Shown in pieces: positions 1 through 9,000 of a DNA stretch of 64,000 bases. Where the stretch lies: assembly GCA_900769945.1 (NCBI GenBank), contig CAAGIO010000010.1, forward strand, positions 1 through 64,000, read 5' to 3'. The translations under genes and the position numbers were made by a program. Below the pieces are notes generated by a model. The model had not been told where the DNA came from. It ran no database searches and worked only from the letters and a program-made list of their open reading frames with translations. How positions within the stretch are numbered: position 1 is the first letter of the stretch; every line of letters begins with the position of its first letter. The stretch is from Bacteroidales bacterium (GTDB taxonomy: Bacteria; Bacteroidota; Bacteroidia; Bacteroidales; F082).

Positions 1-114
1 GAAAGAGAGCATCAGTCTAAGTCCATTGTAACTTTTAAAATTGGCGATTTTATAGTCTAGGACTTCAAAATGCTTTTCTTTGCCGAATCCGGGATTTCTC
101 CCCCAGATTCTCAA
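1..114 (-). CDS. Possible partial gene running off the left edge
   Basis: On the minus strand a 38-codon frame stays open from a TTG at 112-114 to the window edge. It reads like protein (it includes the stretches RNPGFGKEKHFEVLDYK and ANFKSYNGLRL), and the second stretch faintly recalls the first beta strand of AAA/RecF-type ATPases (the 'KNFKSF' pattern). There is no ATG in this frame, so the start is uncertain: TTG use or an upstream frameshift are both possible. A good leftward promoter at 187-217 supports transcription here. Function unknown, and the frame could still be chance. Confidence 0.3.
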   Translation of the reverse strand, partial: MRIWGRNPGFGKEKHFEVLDYKIANFKSYNGLRLMLSF

Positions 115-186
115 CTGCAGATATAGTCATTTTTTCGACTAATGCTCATTACTATGGAAATTTTTTCTTCATTATCAATTTTTTAG

Positions 187-217
187 CAAAAGTATGTAAC
201 AAATAATCATCAGGCAA
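187..217 (-). promoter_or_regulatory. Bacteroidetes-type promoter reading left
   Basis: On the minus strand TTG (plus 215-217), a 20-base spacer, then TACTTTTG (plus 187-194). This fits the TTG-N19/20-TAnnTTTG consensus of the Bacteroidetes primary sigma factor. It points to the possible partial gene at 1-114. Confidence 0.5.
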
Positions 218-312
218 GAGTTTACAAATGTTTTCAGCAAGACAAATAACATTTTGTAGGCTAATTGTATTATTTTACAAAAATCGAAACAAAAAAGAAA
301 CGGACTATCACA

Positions 313-336
313 TGACCTGAACCCCGAAAGTTGGAC
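313..336 (+). repeat. IS left terminal inverted repeat
   Basis: 24 bases, imperfectly complementary to 1747-1770; the two ends differ mainly near bases 4-6 and by a one-base shift within the C/A runs. Confidence 0.8.
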
Positions 337-353
337 AAAAAACTTTCGGGGTT
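320..353 (+). repeat. Hairpin overlapping the IS left end
   Basis: A perfect 13-bp stem (320-332 pairs with 341-353) with an 8-base loop, formed partly from the left terminal repeat and ending 5 bases before the orfA ATG. Such structures in IS elements can mask the transposase start from read-through transcripts; that role here is inference. Confidence 0.6.
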
Positions 354-357
354 TTAT

Positions 358-846
358 ATGTCAAAAGAAAAAAGAAAAAAACATGGTTATGCAGAAGTGC
401 TAAAATATATGCACTTAATTAAATCAGGCAGGACTTTCAATTCCATACGTCGAGAATATGGAGTCAATGAAGGACGGCTCAAGGTTTTATGGGAAAGATA
501 CCAGAAGATGGGTCCGTCTGGTCTGCGTAAAATGAAGAACATCAAGGCTGATTTTTCATTAAAAAAGAAAATAGTTCTTGACATTGAGGAAAATCACCTA
601 ACTTTGCACGGAGCTTCGCTGAAGTACGGAGCCAGTCCCTCACGTATATCGGTATGGCTTAAGAAGTACAGGACAGAGGGTCCGGCATCATTGTCACAGA
701 CAAAAAGGCGAGGCAGACTGCCAATTATGGGAAGACATAGAAAGAAAAGACCAGAGGAGATGACGGAGCTGGAAAGGCTCCGTTACGAGAACGAATGCCT
801 CAAAACGGAGAATGCTCTGTTAAAAAAAGCGAAAGCCTTGGTCTAG
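358..846 (+). CDS. IS3-family transposase orfA (helix-turn-helix)
   Basis: About 162 aa from the ATG at 358; the upstream TTG at 331 lies inside the terminal repeat and the hairpin, so I do not use it. It has two helix-turn-helix-like segments (around 'TFNSIRREYGVNEGRL' and 'LHGASLKYGASPSRI') and a C-terminal leucine-zipper-like stretch (ELERLRYENECLKTENALL), as in IS3 orfA proteins that bind the IS ends. The frame stops at an amber TAG (844-846). The same frame would continue in typical orfA style (EREARLKGIGREPSKD) to a TGA at 895-897, so the TAG looks like a nonsense mutation. The A-run at 822-828 is the likely -1 frameshift site for making the OrfAB transposase. Confidence 0.85.
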   Translation: MSKEKRKKHGYAEVLKYMHLIKSGRTFNSIRREYGVNEGRLKVLWERYQKMGPSGLRKMKNIKADFSLKKKIVLDIEENHLTLHGASLKYGASPSRISVWLKKYRTEGPASLSQTKRRGRLPIMGRHRKKRPEEMTELERLRYENECLKTENALLKKAKALV

Positions 847-923
847 GAAAGGGAAGCCCGTCTCAAAGGGATTGGGCGCGAGCCATCGAAGGACTGAGGC
901 TTGAGTGACATTCTCTCCAGTTC

Positions 924-1733
924 ATGCTGGACTGGATGAAGATGGCTCGTTCCGTGTTCTACTACCACAGGTCTCATCTCAATGACAATGACGGATACGA
1001 TGAGACCAGGAGCAGTATCAGACGTATATATAACAATAACAAAGGACGATACGGCTACAGGCGTGTGTGCATGGAACTGCGCAACGAAGGCGTGATTGTA
1101 AACCACAAGACGGTTCAGAAACTGATGTCGCAGATGGAGCTAAAGGCCAAGACGGTGAAGCGTCACTACCACTCCTACAAAGGCGAGGTAGGCAAGACAG
1201 CCCCCAACGTCCTTTGGCGTGACTTCAAGACAAACAGGCCTGACAGGAAATGGGCAACCGATGTCACGCAGGTGTGCATTAACGACAGGAAGCTGTATCT
1301 GTCTCCGATACTGGACATGTTCAACGGGGAGATAATATCTTACACTATATCACAGAGCCCAAACCTGCAGATGGTGACGTCTATGCTGAAGAAAGCCTTC
1401 AGCAAGCATCATGACACAAACGGACTTATTATGCACTCCGACCAGGGATGGCACTACCAGCACCCGATGTATCAGAAGATGCTTGAGAAACACGGCATAA
1501 CGCAGAGCATGTCCCGCAAGGGCAACTGCCTTGACAACGCCATGATGGAGAACTTCTTCGCACTAATGAAAAACGAACTGCTTTACGTGAACAAGTTCGA
1601 TAACATCGAAGACTTTAAATCCGCTTTGAAAAAATATATGAAATGGTATAACAATAAAAGGATCAAACTCAGGTTAAAAGGAATGAGCCCGGTCCAATAC
1701 CGAGCCCATTACCTTAATTGTTGTAAAAGTTAA
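924..1733 (+). CDS. IS3-family transposase orfB (DDE integrase)
   Basis: 269 aa with the rve integrase core: first Asp in WATDVTQV, second Asp in HSDQGWHYQ, and Glu in NAMMENFF, so the DDE triad is present. An HTH_21-like segment precedes it (RRIYNNNKGRYGYRRV). The frame is -1 relative to orfA, as expected for programmed frameshifting. However, a TGA at 906-908 interrupts this frame between the slippery site and this ATG, so a frameshifted OrfAB fusion would end early. The ATG at 924 is the first in-frame start after that stop; the native protein was probably made only as the fusion. Confidence 0.88.
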   Translation: MLDWMKMARSVFYYHRSHLNDNDGYDETRSSIRRIYNNNKGRYGYRRVCMELRNEGVIVNHKTVQKLMSQMELKAKTVKRHYHSYKGEVGKTAPNVLWRDFKTNRPDRKWATDVTQVCINDRKLYLSPILDMFNGEIISYTISQSPNLQMVTSMLKKAFSKHHDTNGLIMHSDQGWHYQHPMYQKMLEKHGITQSMSRKGNCLDNAMMENFFALMKNELLYVNKFDNIEDFKSALKKYMKWYNNKRIKLRLKGMSPVQYRAHYLNCCKS

Positions 1734-1746
1734 CGTTTAATTTAAC

Positions 1747-1770
1747 GTCCAACTTTTCGGGGTCACTTCA
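1747..1770 (-). repeat. IS right terminal inverted repeat
   Basis: 24 bases matching 313-336 in inverted orientation. Its last three bases (TCA, 1768-1770) read TGA on the minus strand and are the stop codon of the adjacent MATE gene. Confidence 0.8.
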
Positions 1771-3129
1771 GTTCACCTTGAACACTTTTCTTTGTGTCAT
1801 AAGCAAGACAAATGCGAGGGCAGCACCAAAGACATCGGACAGGGTGCAGGCGGCGAACACACCATTAAGGCCTTTGAATCCGATATTCTCGAACAGCAAA
1901 GGCACCACAAACATCAGAGGGATAAGGAAAATAACCTGTCGCGAGAGGCTTGTGATAATAGCAATCCACGGTTTATCAATGCTTTGGAAGAAATTAGAGT
2001 TCACGATAGTGAAGGCTATTAGCGGTGACATCACCGACAGCAGAGGTAGTCCAACTTCAAGGATATCGAGCAGGGTGTTGTCGTTGGTGAAGGCTTTAGA
2101 GATGAGGCGAGGCATAGAGCATCCGAAGATGGAGGACAGCATGCCTATCGACACACACACTAACATTGTAAGGGAGAACACCTTCTTCAGTCGGTCAGGG
2201 TGGCCGGCGCCGTAGTTATATCCGGCAATGACCTGCATTCCCATACACACTCCAAGGATGAGTAAGACGATGAGATTCATATAGCTGTTAGCTATTCCGT
2301 AGGCACCCACCGCGAGGTCGCCGCCGTAACGTATCAACTGGCTGTTGAGTATTGCCACCACACCGGCGGCTCCCACATTCATCAGGAAAGGACTCATCCC
2401 TATCATAAAAATATTCTTGAAGATATAGCCTTTAGGCTTGAACCCGTGACGTTTGAACCTGATGAAAGAGTCTTTCCGCATGAAATGCAAGATAGAGAAC
2501 AGCGATGTCACCGCCATTGAGATAGTGGTAGCCCACGCTGCTCCTGCTATTCCTAAGTCGAAGCCGAAGATAAACAATGCGTCAAGAATGATGTTTAGCA
2601 CCGCGCCTCCGCCAAGGGTAAACATCGACTTCAGCGGATAGCCGGAGGTACGCATGAGAGATGTGAGGTTGAACGCCATGGTAGTGAGGAACATACCCGG
2701 CAGCACTATGACCATATATTCGCGTGCATACGACACCGTGGCTTCCGTCGCGCCAAAGAGCACCAGTATCTTATCAAGGAAAAGATATGAGAACAGCATC
2801 ACCGTTCCACTCAGTATTATGGTGAAAATCACGCTATTACCAAGGATATTCTCCGCCCAGTTGTTGTCTTTCTTTCCCAGCACTATCGACATACGCGCGC
2901 CGGCACCGACGCCGATGAGCGCGCCAAAGGCATGTATGATATTCATTATCGGCATGGTGATGGCAAGTCCAGCTATCGCAAGAGCACCTACACCCTGGCC
3001 AATGAAAATCCTGTCACAAATATTATAAACCGATGATATTATTTGACTTATCACCGACGGGATGGCGTATGCAAGCAGCAGTGCTCCTATCCCTTTTGTC
3101 TCAAGTTCTTTTGTCTTGTCAATCTGCAT
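1768..3129 (-). CDS. MATE-family multidrug efflux transporter
   Basis: 453 aa of polytopic membrane protein with the two-fold repeat of MATE (MatE/NorM-like) Na+ or H+ antiporters; the N-terminal half starts LLAYAIPSVISQIISSVYN, with 'DRIFIGQGVG' in the first repeat. Length is normal for the family. It is the last gene of a minus-strand run starting at tatA, with 4 bases between it and the oxidoreductase gene. Its stop codon is supplied by the terminal repeat of the IS3 element, so a few original C-terminal residues may have been lost; the transport core is intact. The substrate cannot be told from sequence. Confidence 0.92.
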   Translation of the reverse strand: MQIDKTKELETKGIGALLLAYAIPSVISQIISSVYNICDRIFIGQGVGALAIAGLAITMPIMNIIHAFGALIGVGAGARMSIVLGKKDNNWAENILGNSVIFTIILSGTVMLFSYLFLDKILVLFGATEATVSYAREYMVIVLPGMFLTTMAFNLTSLMRTSGYPLKSMFTLGGGAVLNIILDALFIFGFDLGIAGAAWATTISMAVTSLFSILHFMRKDSFIRFKRHGFKPKGYIFKNIFMIGMSPFLMNVGAAGVVAILNSQLIRYGGDLAVGAYGIANSYMNLIVLLILGVCMGMQVIAGYNYGAGHPDRLKKVFSLTMLVCVSIGMLSSIFGCSMPRLISKAFTNDNTLLDILEVGLPLLSVMSPLIAFTIVNSNFFQSIDKPWIAIITSLSRQVIFLIPLMFVVPLLFENIGFKGLNGVFAACTLSDVFGAALAFVLLMTQRKVFKVN

Positions 3130-3133
3130 AATA

Positions 3134-4204
3134 CTATTCTTTCAAAAGTCCATAACCATTTTTCATTCTCCTGCGTCTTTCAAGAATCTCGTCAAGCTCG
3201 TCCTCTGTCCCTATGCAAGGCGGGTTATTTCTCATTGCGTCTTCATACATTCTCCATGACATCTCTGATGCCACCACGCTGTCGTGCACGGTAGGCAGTC
3301 CAAGGTTTTCACCTGCCATCACCGATTTTGCGAAGACATCAAGCATCACGTCAAGGTTTTTATCGGTATAAGGCTTGTCCTCAACCACCGTCTGCGTCAC
3401 ACCATGCACCGACACCCTTGCATGGCAGTTTTTCACATCGATATCGATATGTGCAACACCTTTGGTCCCGATGATATCGACATAGCAGTTATCCACTTGG
3501 TCCTTTGACATCTGCCCATAGTTATGTCCTTGGGTGATGTCGAACACCACGCCGTTCTTGAAAGTGCCATGGCAGTTCACCCACCACGGCTCCTTGTAGC
3601 TCCACATCCTCACCCCTACCGCATGCCATGTATCGTATTCGCTCTGCGCATACCAGCGTGCTATGTCAACATAATGCATTCCGCAGTCATGAAACGCTGG
3701 GCCTTCAGAATGGTGACCCTCCTTCGGGGCAAGTCCAGGAGTAAGATGACACACCCGCACTATCGCGAGCTCGCCAATCTCTCCTTCCTTTATTAATTCG
3801 GCCACACGCAGATGGTACCAGATATTTCGGTTCAGAAGGTTCACGGCCACAACATCTTGATAATCTTTCACAAGACCATCTATCTCCCTCTCTTGTTCAA
3901 GGCTCATGGCCACTGGCTTCTCTGCAAAGACGTGCTTCCCGGTGAGAAGAGCCTTCTTGATATGCACATATCTCGAATCAGAGCTCTCACAGAGAAACAC
4001 TGCATCAACGCTTTTGTCATTAAAGATGATGTCGGCATCGTTGACAAATGTGGCATTAGGCGCAATGGCCTCGCCCCGTTGACGCAGGTCGTTGTCTATA
4101 TCACAAAGATACACAACATCATAAAAAGGGTTATTTACAATCTCCTTAAGATATTTGCGCCCCATTCGTCCGAGACCAATGATAGCAACACGAATCTTTC
4201 CCAT
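3134..4204 (-). CDS. Gfo/Idh/MocA-family oxidoreductase
   Basis: 356 aa from the ATG at 4204. An N-terminal Rossmann fold begins at once (VAIIGLGRMGRKY) and binds NAD(P); the EKP motif (HVFAEKPVAMS) marks the catalytic Lys typical of the family, and a GFO_IDH_MocA C-terminal substrate domain follows. A longer start at 4255 (17 more residues) would overlap the preceding stop by one base (TGATG) and is possible by translational coupling, but the extra residues match nothing in the fold. It follows a DUF1080 protein, a pairing that fits sugar oxidation coupled to hydrolysis of 3-keto-glycosides. Probably acts on a sugar or inositol; the exact substrate is unknown. No twin-arginine signal is visible. 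Confidence 0.88.
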   Translation of the reverse strand: MGKIRVAIIGLGRMGRKYLKEIVNNPFYDVVYLCDIDNDLRQRGEAIAPNATFVNDADIIFNDKSVDAVFLCESSDSRYVHIKKALLTGKHVFAEKPVAMSLEQEREIDGLVKDYQDVVAVNLLNRNIWYHLRVAELIKEGEIGELAIVRVCHLTPGLAPKEGHHSEGPAFHDCGMHYVDIARWYAQSEYDTWHAVGVRMWSYKEPWWVNCHGTFKNGVVFDITQGHNYGQMSKDQVDNCYVDIIGTKGVAHIDIDVKNCHARVSVHGVTQTVVEDKPYTDKNLDVMLDVFAKSVMAGENLGLPTVHDSVVASEMSWRMYEDAMRNNPPCIGTEDELDEILERRRRMKNGYGLLKE

Positions 4205-4254
4205 TTTTGATGAATTACAACTACGAAAGGCAACCGGCTCTGACGGAGAAGACA

Positions 4255-4989
4255 TCAGTTCAGTTCCTTCACCTTAATATTTCTAAACCACACCTCACCG
4301 CCATGATAGCGAAGGCCGATGTATCCGTCATTGTTTCCGGCGCCGTTGATATTCAAATGGTTAAGCATCTCATCATCGGCACCATTCTCCTTAAGCGTCT
4401 CTATCAACTGTGGAGACATGAGGTTATATTGCAGAGCGATATTCCCATTCAGGTAATGAATCACAGTGCCTTTGTAGCACAATATCTTACCTGTGTTCCA
4501 CTCGCCAGCCTTGTACGCATCATTTATCACGGGGGCTACTATGCCGCAGAGAGAGGCGTTCTTCACCCTATCGTCAGGGGACGATTTCTCATCTCCAACA
4601 ATCTGATATTCAAGGGATAGAATCTCCGATGGGCTCTTGTCCAGCATCTTTCCAAGATAGAAGACGCCAGAGTTAGCGTTATCGGCACATTTCCAATCGA
4701 ACACCAGTTCAAAGTTATTAAATTTCTTATCAAAGAAGATGTCGTTACCTTTGGCTGCTGCGTCCGCCTTCGACTTTAAGCACCCGTCCTCAGCCGTCCA
4801 CACCGGAGGCACCCCATCGTTGCCGCAGCCCTTCCAGCCAGACAACGACACTCCGTCGAACAGAGGGCTGTAGCTGTCGTATGTCTCCGCTACCTTCTGT
4901 CCACCCTTGTCCACGTCTTCGCAAGAGACGAGTGCGGACGTCAACATCATGACGCAAAAAAACCTAAAAAAGACCTTCAACTTATTCAT
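4255..4989 (-). CDS. DUF1080 lipoprotein (3-keto-disaccharide hydrolase-like)
   Basis: About 244 aa. From the ATG at 4989 the leader MNKLKVFFRFFCVMMLTS ends in a lipobox (ALVSC), so it should be a lipid-anchored periplasmic or outer-membrane protein. The rest is a DUF1080 jelly-roll domain: 'LFDGVSLSGWKG' near the start, 'FELVFDWKCADNANSGVFYLG' in the middle and 'GYIGLRYHGGEVWFRNIKVKEL' at the end. Family members hydrolyse 3-keto-glucosides or bind glycans. Longer starts (4995, 5007) would extend into tatC; the chosen start overlaps tatC by 8 bases. It is followed by the oxidoreductase. Confidence 0.85.
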   Translation of the reverse strand: MNKLKVFFRFFCVMMLTSALVSCEDVDKGGQKVAETYDSYSPLFDGVSLSGWKGCGNDGVPPVWTAEDGCLKSKADAAAKGNDIFFDKKFNNFELVFDWKCADNANSGVFYLGKMLDKSPSEILSLEYQIVGDEKSSPDDRVKNASLCGIVAPVINDAYKAGEWNTGKILCYKGTVIHYLNGNIALQYNLMSPQLIETLKENGADDEMLNHLNINGAGNNDGYIGLRYHGGEVWFRNIKVKELN

Positions 4990-5806
4990 ATCCATACATT
5001 TTTTCAACTTTCTTAGCTATTGAGATACTATATTCGTAGAGGATATAGAAAGGGACGAAGATGAGGAGCTGGCTCATCACATCGGGAGGCGTTATCATGG
5101 CAGACAGCACGAGAAGCACCACTGCTGCGATCTTCCTGTTCTTACGAAGCCAGCCTGACGACACCAGCCCTATTGAAGCGAGGAGCCGCACAAGCAGAGG
5201 CAGCTGGAACACCATTCCGCCAGCGAGGCACACCCCTGTCACTGTGCCGACGTATGAAGCCACGTCGATGATATTGTCAATATCCACATTCGCCTCATAG
5301 TTGACAAGGAAACTAACGCCCACAGGTGCTATTATGAAATAGCTGAACGACACACCGAGGAAGAACCAGAACACAATCTTCCAGACGATACGCCGGCAAT
5401 ATCTGCGGACATCTTTCGACAGGGCAGGCCTGACAAACCCCCACAGCTGGCTGATGAAGTATGGGAACGCCAATATCAACGCGCCAATGGCCGAGGTCTT
5501 GATATGGAGCATAAACTGACCGGCCATCTTCACGTTATACATCTGAACCGGGTTGGCGTTAAGACCGAGCGACTGCACACCCGTTGCGTCCGACAGCAAT
5601 GCGAACAGCCTGTTAGTGATGAAATCAGGCTTTGACGGAAAGAAGACAATGTCAAGGATAAGTCCCTTGAAAAACACGAACAAGACAAGGAACAGCACAA
5701 GGAACGCCACGCCCATGTGCAGAATCACCTTCCTTAATTCCTCAAGATGCTCGCCAAACGACATCTCGACATCTTGCGTGTCCTCCGCCTTATCCTTCTT
5801 TGCCAT
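4982..5806 (-). CDS. tatC: Sec-independent protein translocase TatC
   Basis: 274 aa. TatC is the twin-arginine signal receptor and core of the Tat translocase in the inner membrane. The N-terminal 'MSFGEHLEELRKVI' is the family signature for the cytoplasmic N-terminus, and six hydrophobic segments follow, including 'FPYFISQLWGFVRPAL' and 'PDVMSQLLIFVPFYILYE'. It carries an insert after the first membrane segment (FPSKPDFITNRLFALL and beyond), as is common in Bacteroidetes. tatA lies 8 bases upstream; the downstream DUF1080 gene overlaps its end. Confidence 0.96.
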   Translation of the reverse strand: MAKKDKAEDTQDVEMSFGEHLEELRKVILHMGVAFLVLFLVLFVFFKGLILDIVFFPSKPDFITNRLFALLSDATGVQSLGLNANPVQMYNVKMAGQFMLHIKTSAIGALILAFPYFISQLWGFVRPALSKDVRRYCRRIVWKIVFWFFLGVSFSYFIIAPVGVSFLVNYEANVDIDNIIDVASYVGTVTGVCLAGGMVFQLPLLVRLLASIGLVSSGWLRKNRKIAAVVLLVLSAMITPPDVMSQLLIFVPFYILYEYSISIAKKVEKMYGYE

Positions 5807-5814
5807 CGCAAAGT

Positions 5815-6009
5815 TTAGTTTTCATCTTTCTTCTCTTCTTTCTCTTTCTCATCGACAGGCTTGTCAATAGCGTCTTTAAACTCCCTTACGCCACGACCCA
5901 TTCCTCGCATCAGCTCCGGAAGCTTCTTACCTCCGAAAAGCAGCAATATCACGAGGACAACGAGAAGTATCTCACCGGTACCGAAACCGCCTAAAAACAA
6001 AGTAGTCAT
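5815..6009 (-). CDS. tatA: Twin-arginine translocase subunit TatA
   Basis: 64 aa: a short N-terminus, one membrane helix (GEILLVVLVILLLFG), then the FGGKKLPELMRGMGRG hinge and amphipathic helix typical of TatA/TatE, and a charged Lys/Glu tail. TatA forms the pore with TatC. No separate TatB is visible, as in minimal TatAC systems. First gene of the minus-strand run that leads through tatC to the MATE gene; mfd ends 48 bases upstream. Confidence 0.93.
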   Translation of the reverse strand: MTTLFLGGFGTGEILLVVLVILLLFGGKKLPELMRGMGRGVREFKDAIDKPVDEKEKEEKKDEN

Positions 6010-6057
6010 ATCAAAATATTTTCCTGCAAAGATATAAAAAAACCTAAAGCGAACAAA

Positions 6058-9000
6058 CTAATTTTTCATTTCTTTCAACAGCTGCAATGCGTCGCCTACT
6101 CTCTCTATCACTTTGATTATCAATATGTTTTTTCCATTCTGTTCTTTAAACATGCAGCGTTTGATATGGTAGGCGGCATAGGTGATGATGCTATTAAACA
6201 CATCTGACTTGAAGTAGTCCGACTCTTGGTCGGAGAGGAAATAGCACGTCATATCGTTATGTTTCAGCACAAGTTTCTCGAAGCCGAGGTCACGGGCGAG
6301 CCACCTGAGCCTTACGGTATTCAGCAGGTCGGCGGCTTGTTTTGGCAGTGGCCCGAATCTGTCTATCAGGTTATCAGTGAAGCGCATAAGACCCTCTTCG
6401 TTCTCTATATGGTCGAGTTCGTTATAAAGGCTGATACGTTCGGCAGAGGAATCGACATAATCGGCGGGCAGCAGTATTTCGAGGTCTGACTCTATTGTGC
6501 ATTCCCTGACGTATTGTCTCTCTGTCTCAGGACTATTGAACAGGTCTTTGAACTCGGTCTCTTTAAGTTCGAGTATAGCCTCATCGAGGATTTTATGGTA
6601 GGTCTCGAATCCGATATCGTTGATGAAGCCGCTTTGTTCAGCTCCGAGGAGGTTGCCTGCGCCACGAATGTCGAGGTCGCGCATTGCGATATTGAAGCCG
6701 CTGCCGAGGTCGGAGAACTCCTCGAGGGCGCGGAGTCTTTTCTTCGCCTCATCGCTGAGCATGGGCAGTGGCGGCGTGAGGAGATAGCAGAAAGCCTTTT
6801 TGTTAGAGCGTCCCACGCGTCCACGCAGCTGGTGCAGGTCGCTAAGGCCGAACTTGTGTGCGTCATTAATAATAATGGTGTTAGCGTTAGGGATGTCAAG
6901 GCCTGCCTCAATGATGGTGGTAGAGAGCAGCACATCGTACTTCCCGTCGATGAAGTCGAGCATGATCTTCTCAAGCTTCTCGCCCTCCATCTGTCCGTGT
7001 CCCACACCCACTTTCACTCCGGGCACGCAGTTGATGATGAAGTCATAGACCTCCATGATGTTTTGCACCCTGTTATGCACGAAGAACACCTGTCCGTCGC
7101 GTGCCAGTTCGTATTGGATAGCGTCCCTGATGATTTCGGGAGAGAACTGACGCAGCTCTGTATCAACGGGATACCTGTTTGGCGGCGGGGTGGTGATGAC
7201 GCTCATGTCGCGTGCGCCCATCATGGAGAACTGCAGAGTGCGCGGGATAGGCGTCGCCGTAAGGGTAAGGGTATCGACATTTGTCTTCATCTGCTTCAGC
7301 TTCTCCTTGGCCGACACCCCGAACTTCTGCTCCTCATCAATGATAAGCAGTCCGAGGTCTTTAAACTCAACATCTTTCCCTATAATCCTATGAGTACCAA
7401 TAAGAATATCGACATTGCCGGCCTTCACCTCCTGCAGCGTCTTCTTCTGTTCCTTGGCAGTCTTGAAGCGGTTCATATAGTCGATAGTGACGGGGAAACC
7501 TTTAAGTCTGTTGACGAAGGTGTTGAAATGCTGAAGGGCGAGCACTGTTGTAGGGACGAGCACCGCCACCTGTTTGGAGTCGCACACCGCCTTGAACGCC
7601 GCACGTATGGCTACCTCGGTCTTCCCGAACCCCACATCGCCGCACACGAGGCGGTCCATAGGATTAGGCTTCTCCATGTCGCGTTTCACATCGATGGTGG
7701 CCTTCAGCTGGTCGGGGGTGTCCTCATACATGAACGACGCCTCAAGCTCCATCTGAAGATAGGTGTCGGGCATAAACTGGAACCCTTCCGAGTTCTTCCT
7801 TTCCGCATAAAGCTTTATCAACTCCCTCGCTATATCCTTCACCTTGCTCTTCGTCTTCGCCTTCAACTTGTTCCATGCGTTTGAACCGAGCTTGCTTAAC
7901 GAAGGCTCCGAGCCGTCTTTACTCGAATATTTCGAGATGCGGTGCAAAGAATGAATGCTGATATACAGCAAGTCGCCATTCTGATACACAATTCTCAACG
8001 CCTCCTGCTGTTTGCCATGGTTATCAATGGTTTCCAAGCCATCAAAGCGTCCAATGCCATGGTCTATATGCGTCACATAATCGCCCGGCTTCAAGTCATA
8101 CAGCTCCTTTATCGTCAACGCCTGACTGCTGCTGAAGCCTTCACGGAGATGAAAACGATGGTATCTCTCAAAAATCTGGTGGTCAGTGAAACAGCAGATT
8201 TTCAAATCATTATCGATAAAGCCCTCTTTCACTGAAAAAAGCACGGGCACGAAATCGGTATGCGTCTCATCTTGATGCTGAATATCGTTAAGAATGCTCT
8301 GTATCCTCTCAAGCTGCTTCTGGCTCTCCGACATGAAGAAGACCTTGTATCCTCTGTCTTTCAAAGAGTTAAGACTATTTTGAAGCATCTCGAAATTCTT
8401 ATTGAAAGAAGGTTGTTTAGTAGTGTTGAACCTCACGACTTCTTTCCCTGACGGGTCGGAGAAGACATCAAACGATACTGTCCTAAACTGTAATGTCTGG
8501 GACATCAGTTCATCGCCTTGGGCAAACAGTTTTTCGGGAGCCGCCAGCTGTTCATCATCAGAGGAATTATACGTTTTTACAGCCTTATCATATTCAGAAT
8601 CAATCCGTTCCTTGAGATAATCTGTTTCTTCCATCCAAAGCACGGTATCATTAGGAAGATATTGCAGTATTGACTCTCTCTCTTCGGAAATAGAGTGGTC
8701 TTGAACATTCGGCAGCAGCACAATACGCTGCATATTCTCTATTGAGAGCTGGTCGATGGGGTTGAAGGAGCGAATAGACTCCACCTCGTCGAAGTCGAAT
8801 ACGATACGATAAGGGTAATCGTTAGCGAATGAGAACACGTCAACGATGCCGCCTCTGACTGCGAATTGTCCCGGCTCGACGACGAAATCGACATGCTCGA
8901 AGTTAAGCTCCAAGAGAGCGTCGGTCACGAAATCAAGGTCCACCTTTTCTCTCACACTCAGCTTCAGCATCTTGTCGCTCAACGCCTTACGTGTCACTAT

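Larger units (their letters stand above)
313..1770 (+). mobile_element. IS3-family insertion sequence
   Basis: An element of about 1.46 kb bounded by imperfect 24-base inverted repeats at 313-336 and 1747-1770. Both begin TGA and share a CCCCGAAA core and a GTTGGAC inner end. Inside are an orfA (helix-turn-helix) and an orfB (DDE integrase) in the -1 relation usual for the IS3 family, with an A-rich slippery site at 822-828. I see no convincing 3-5 base target duplication: the left flank ends ...ATCACA and the right flank begins GTTCAC. Stops in both frames near the junction suggest a decaying copy. The right end abuts the 3' end of the MATE gene. Confidence 0.9.

Noticed and set aside
307..1776. 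Target-site duplication flanking the IS
   Set aside because: The bases next to the two ends (ATCACA and GTTCAC) do not match; shifting the ends by a base did not help.
6514..7884. 456-codon plus-strand open frame antisense to mfd
   Set aside because: It lies wholly within the conserved mfd coding sequence, and its translation has no recognisable domain.
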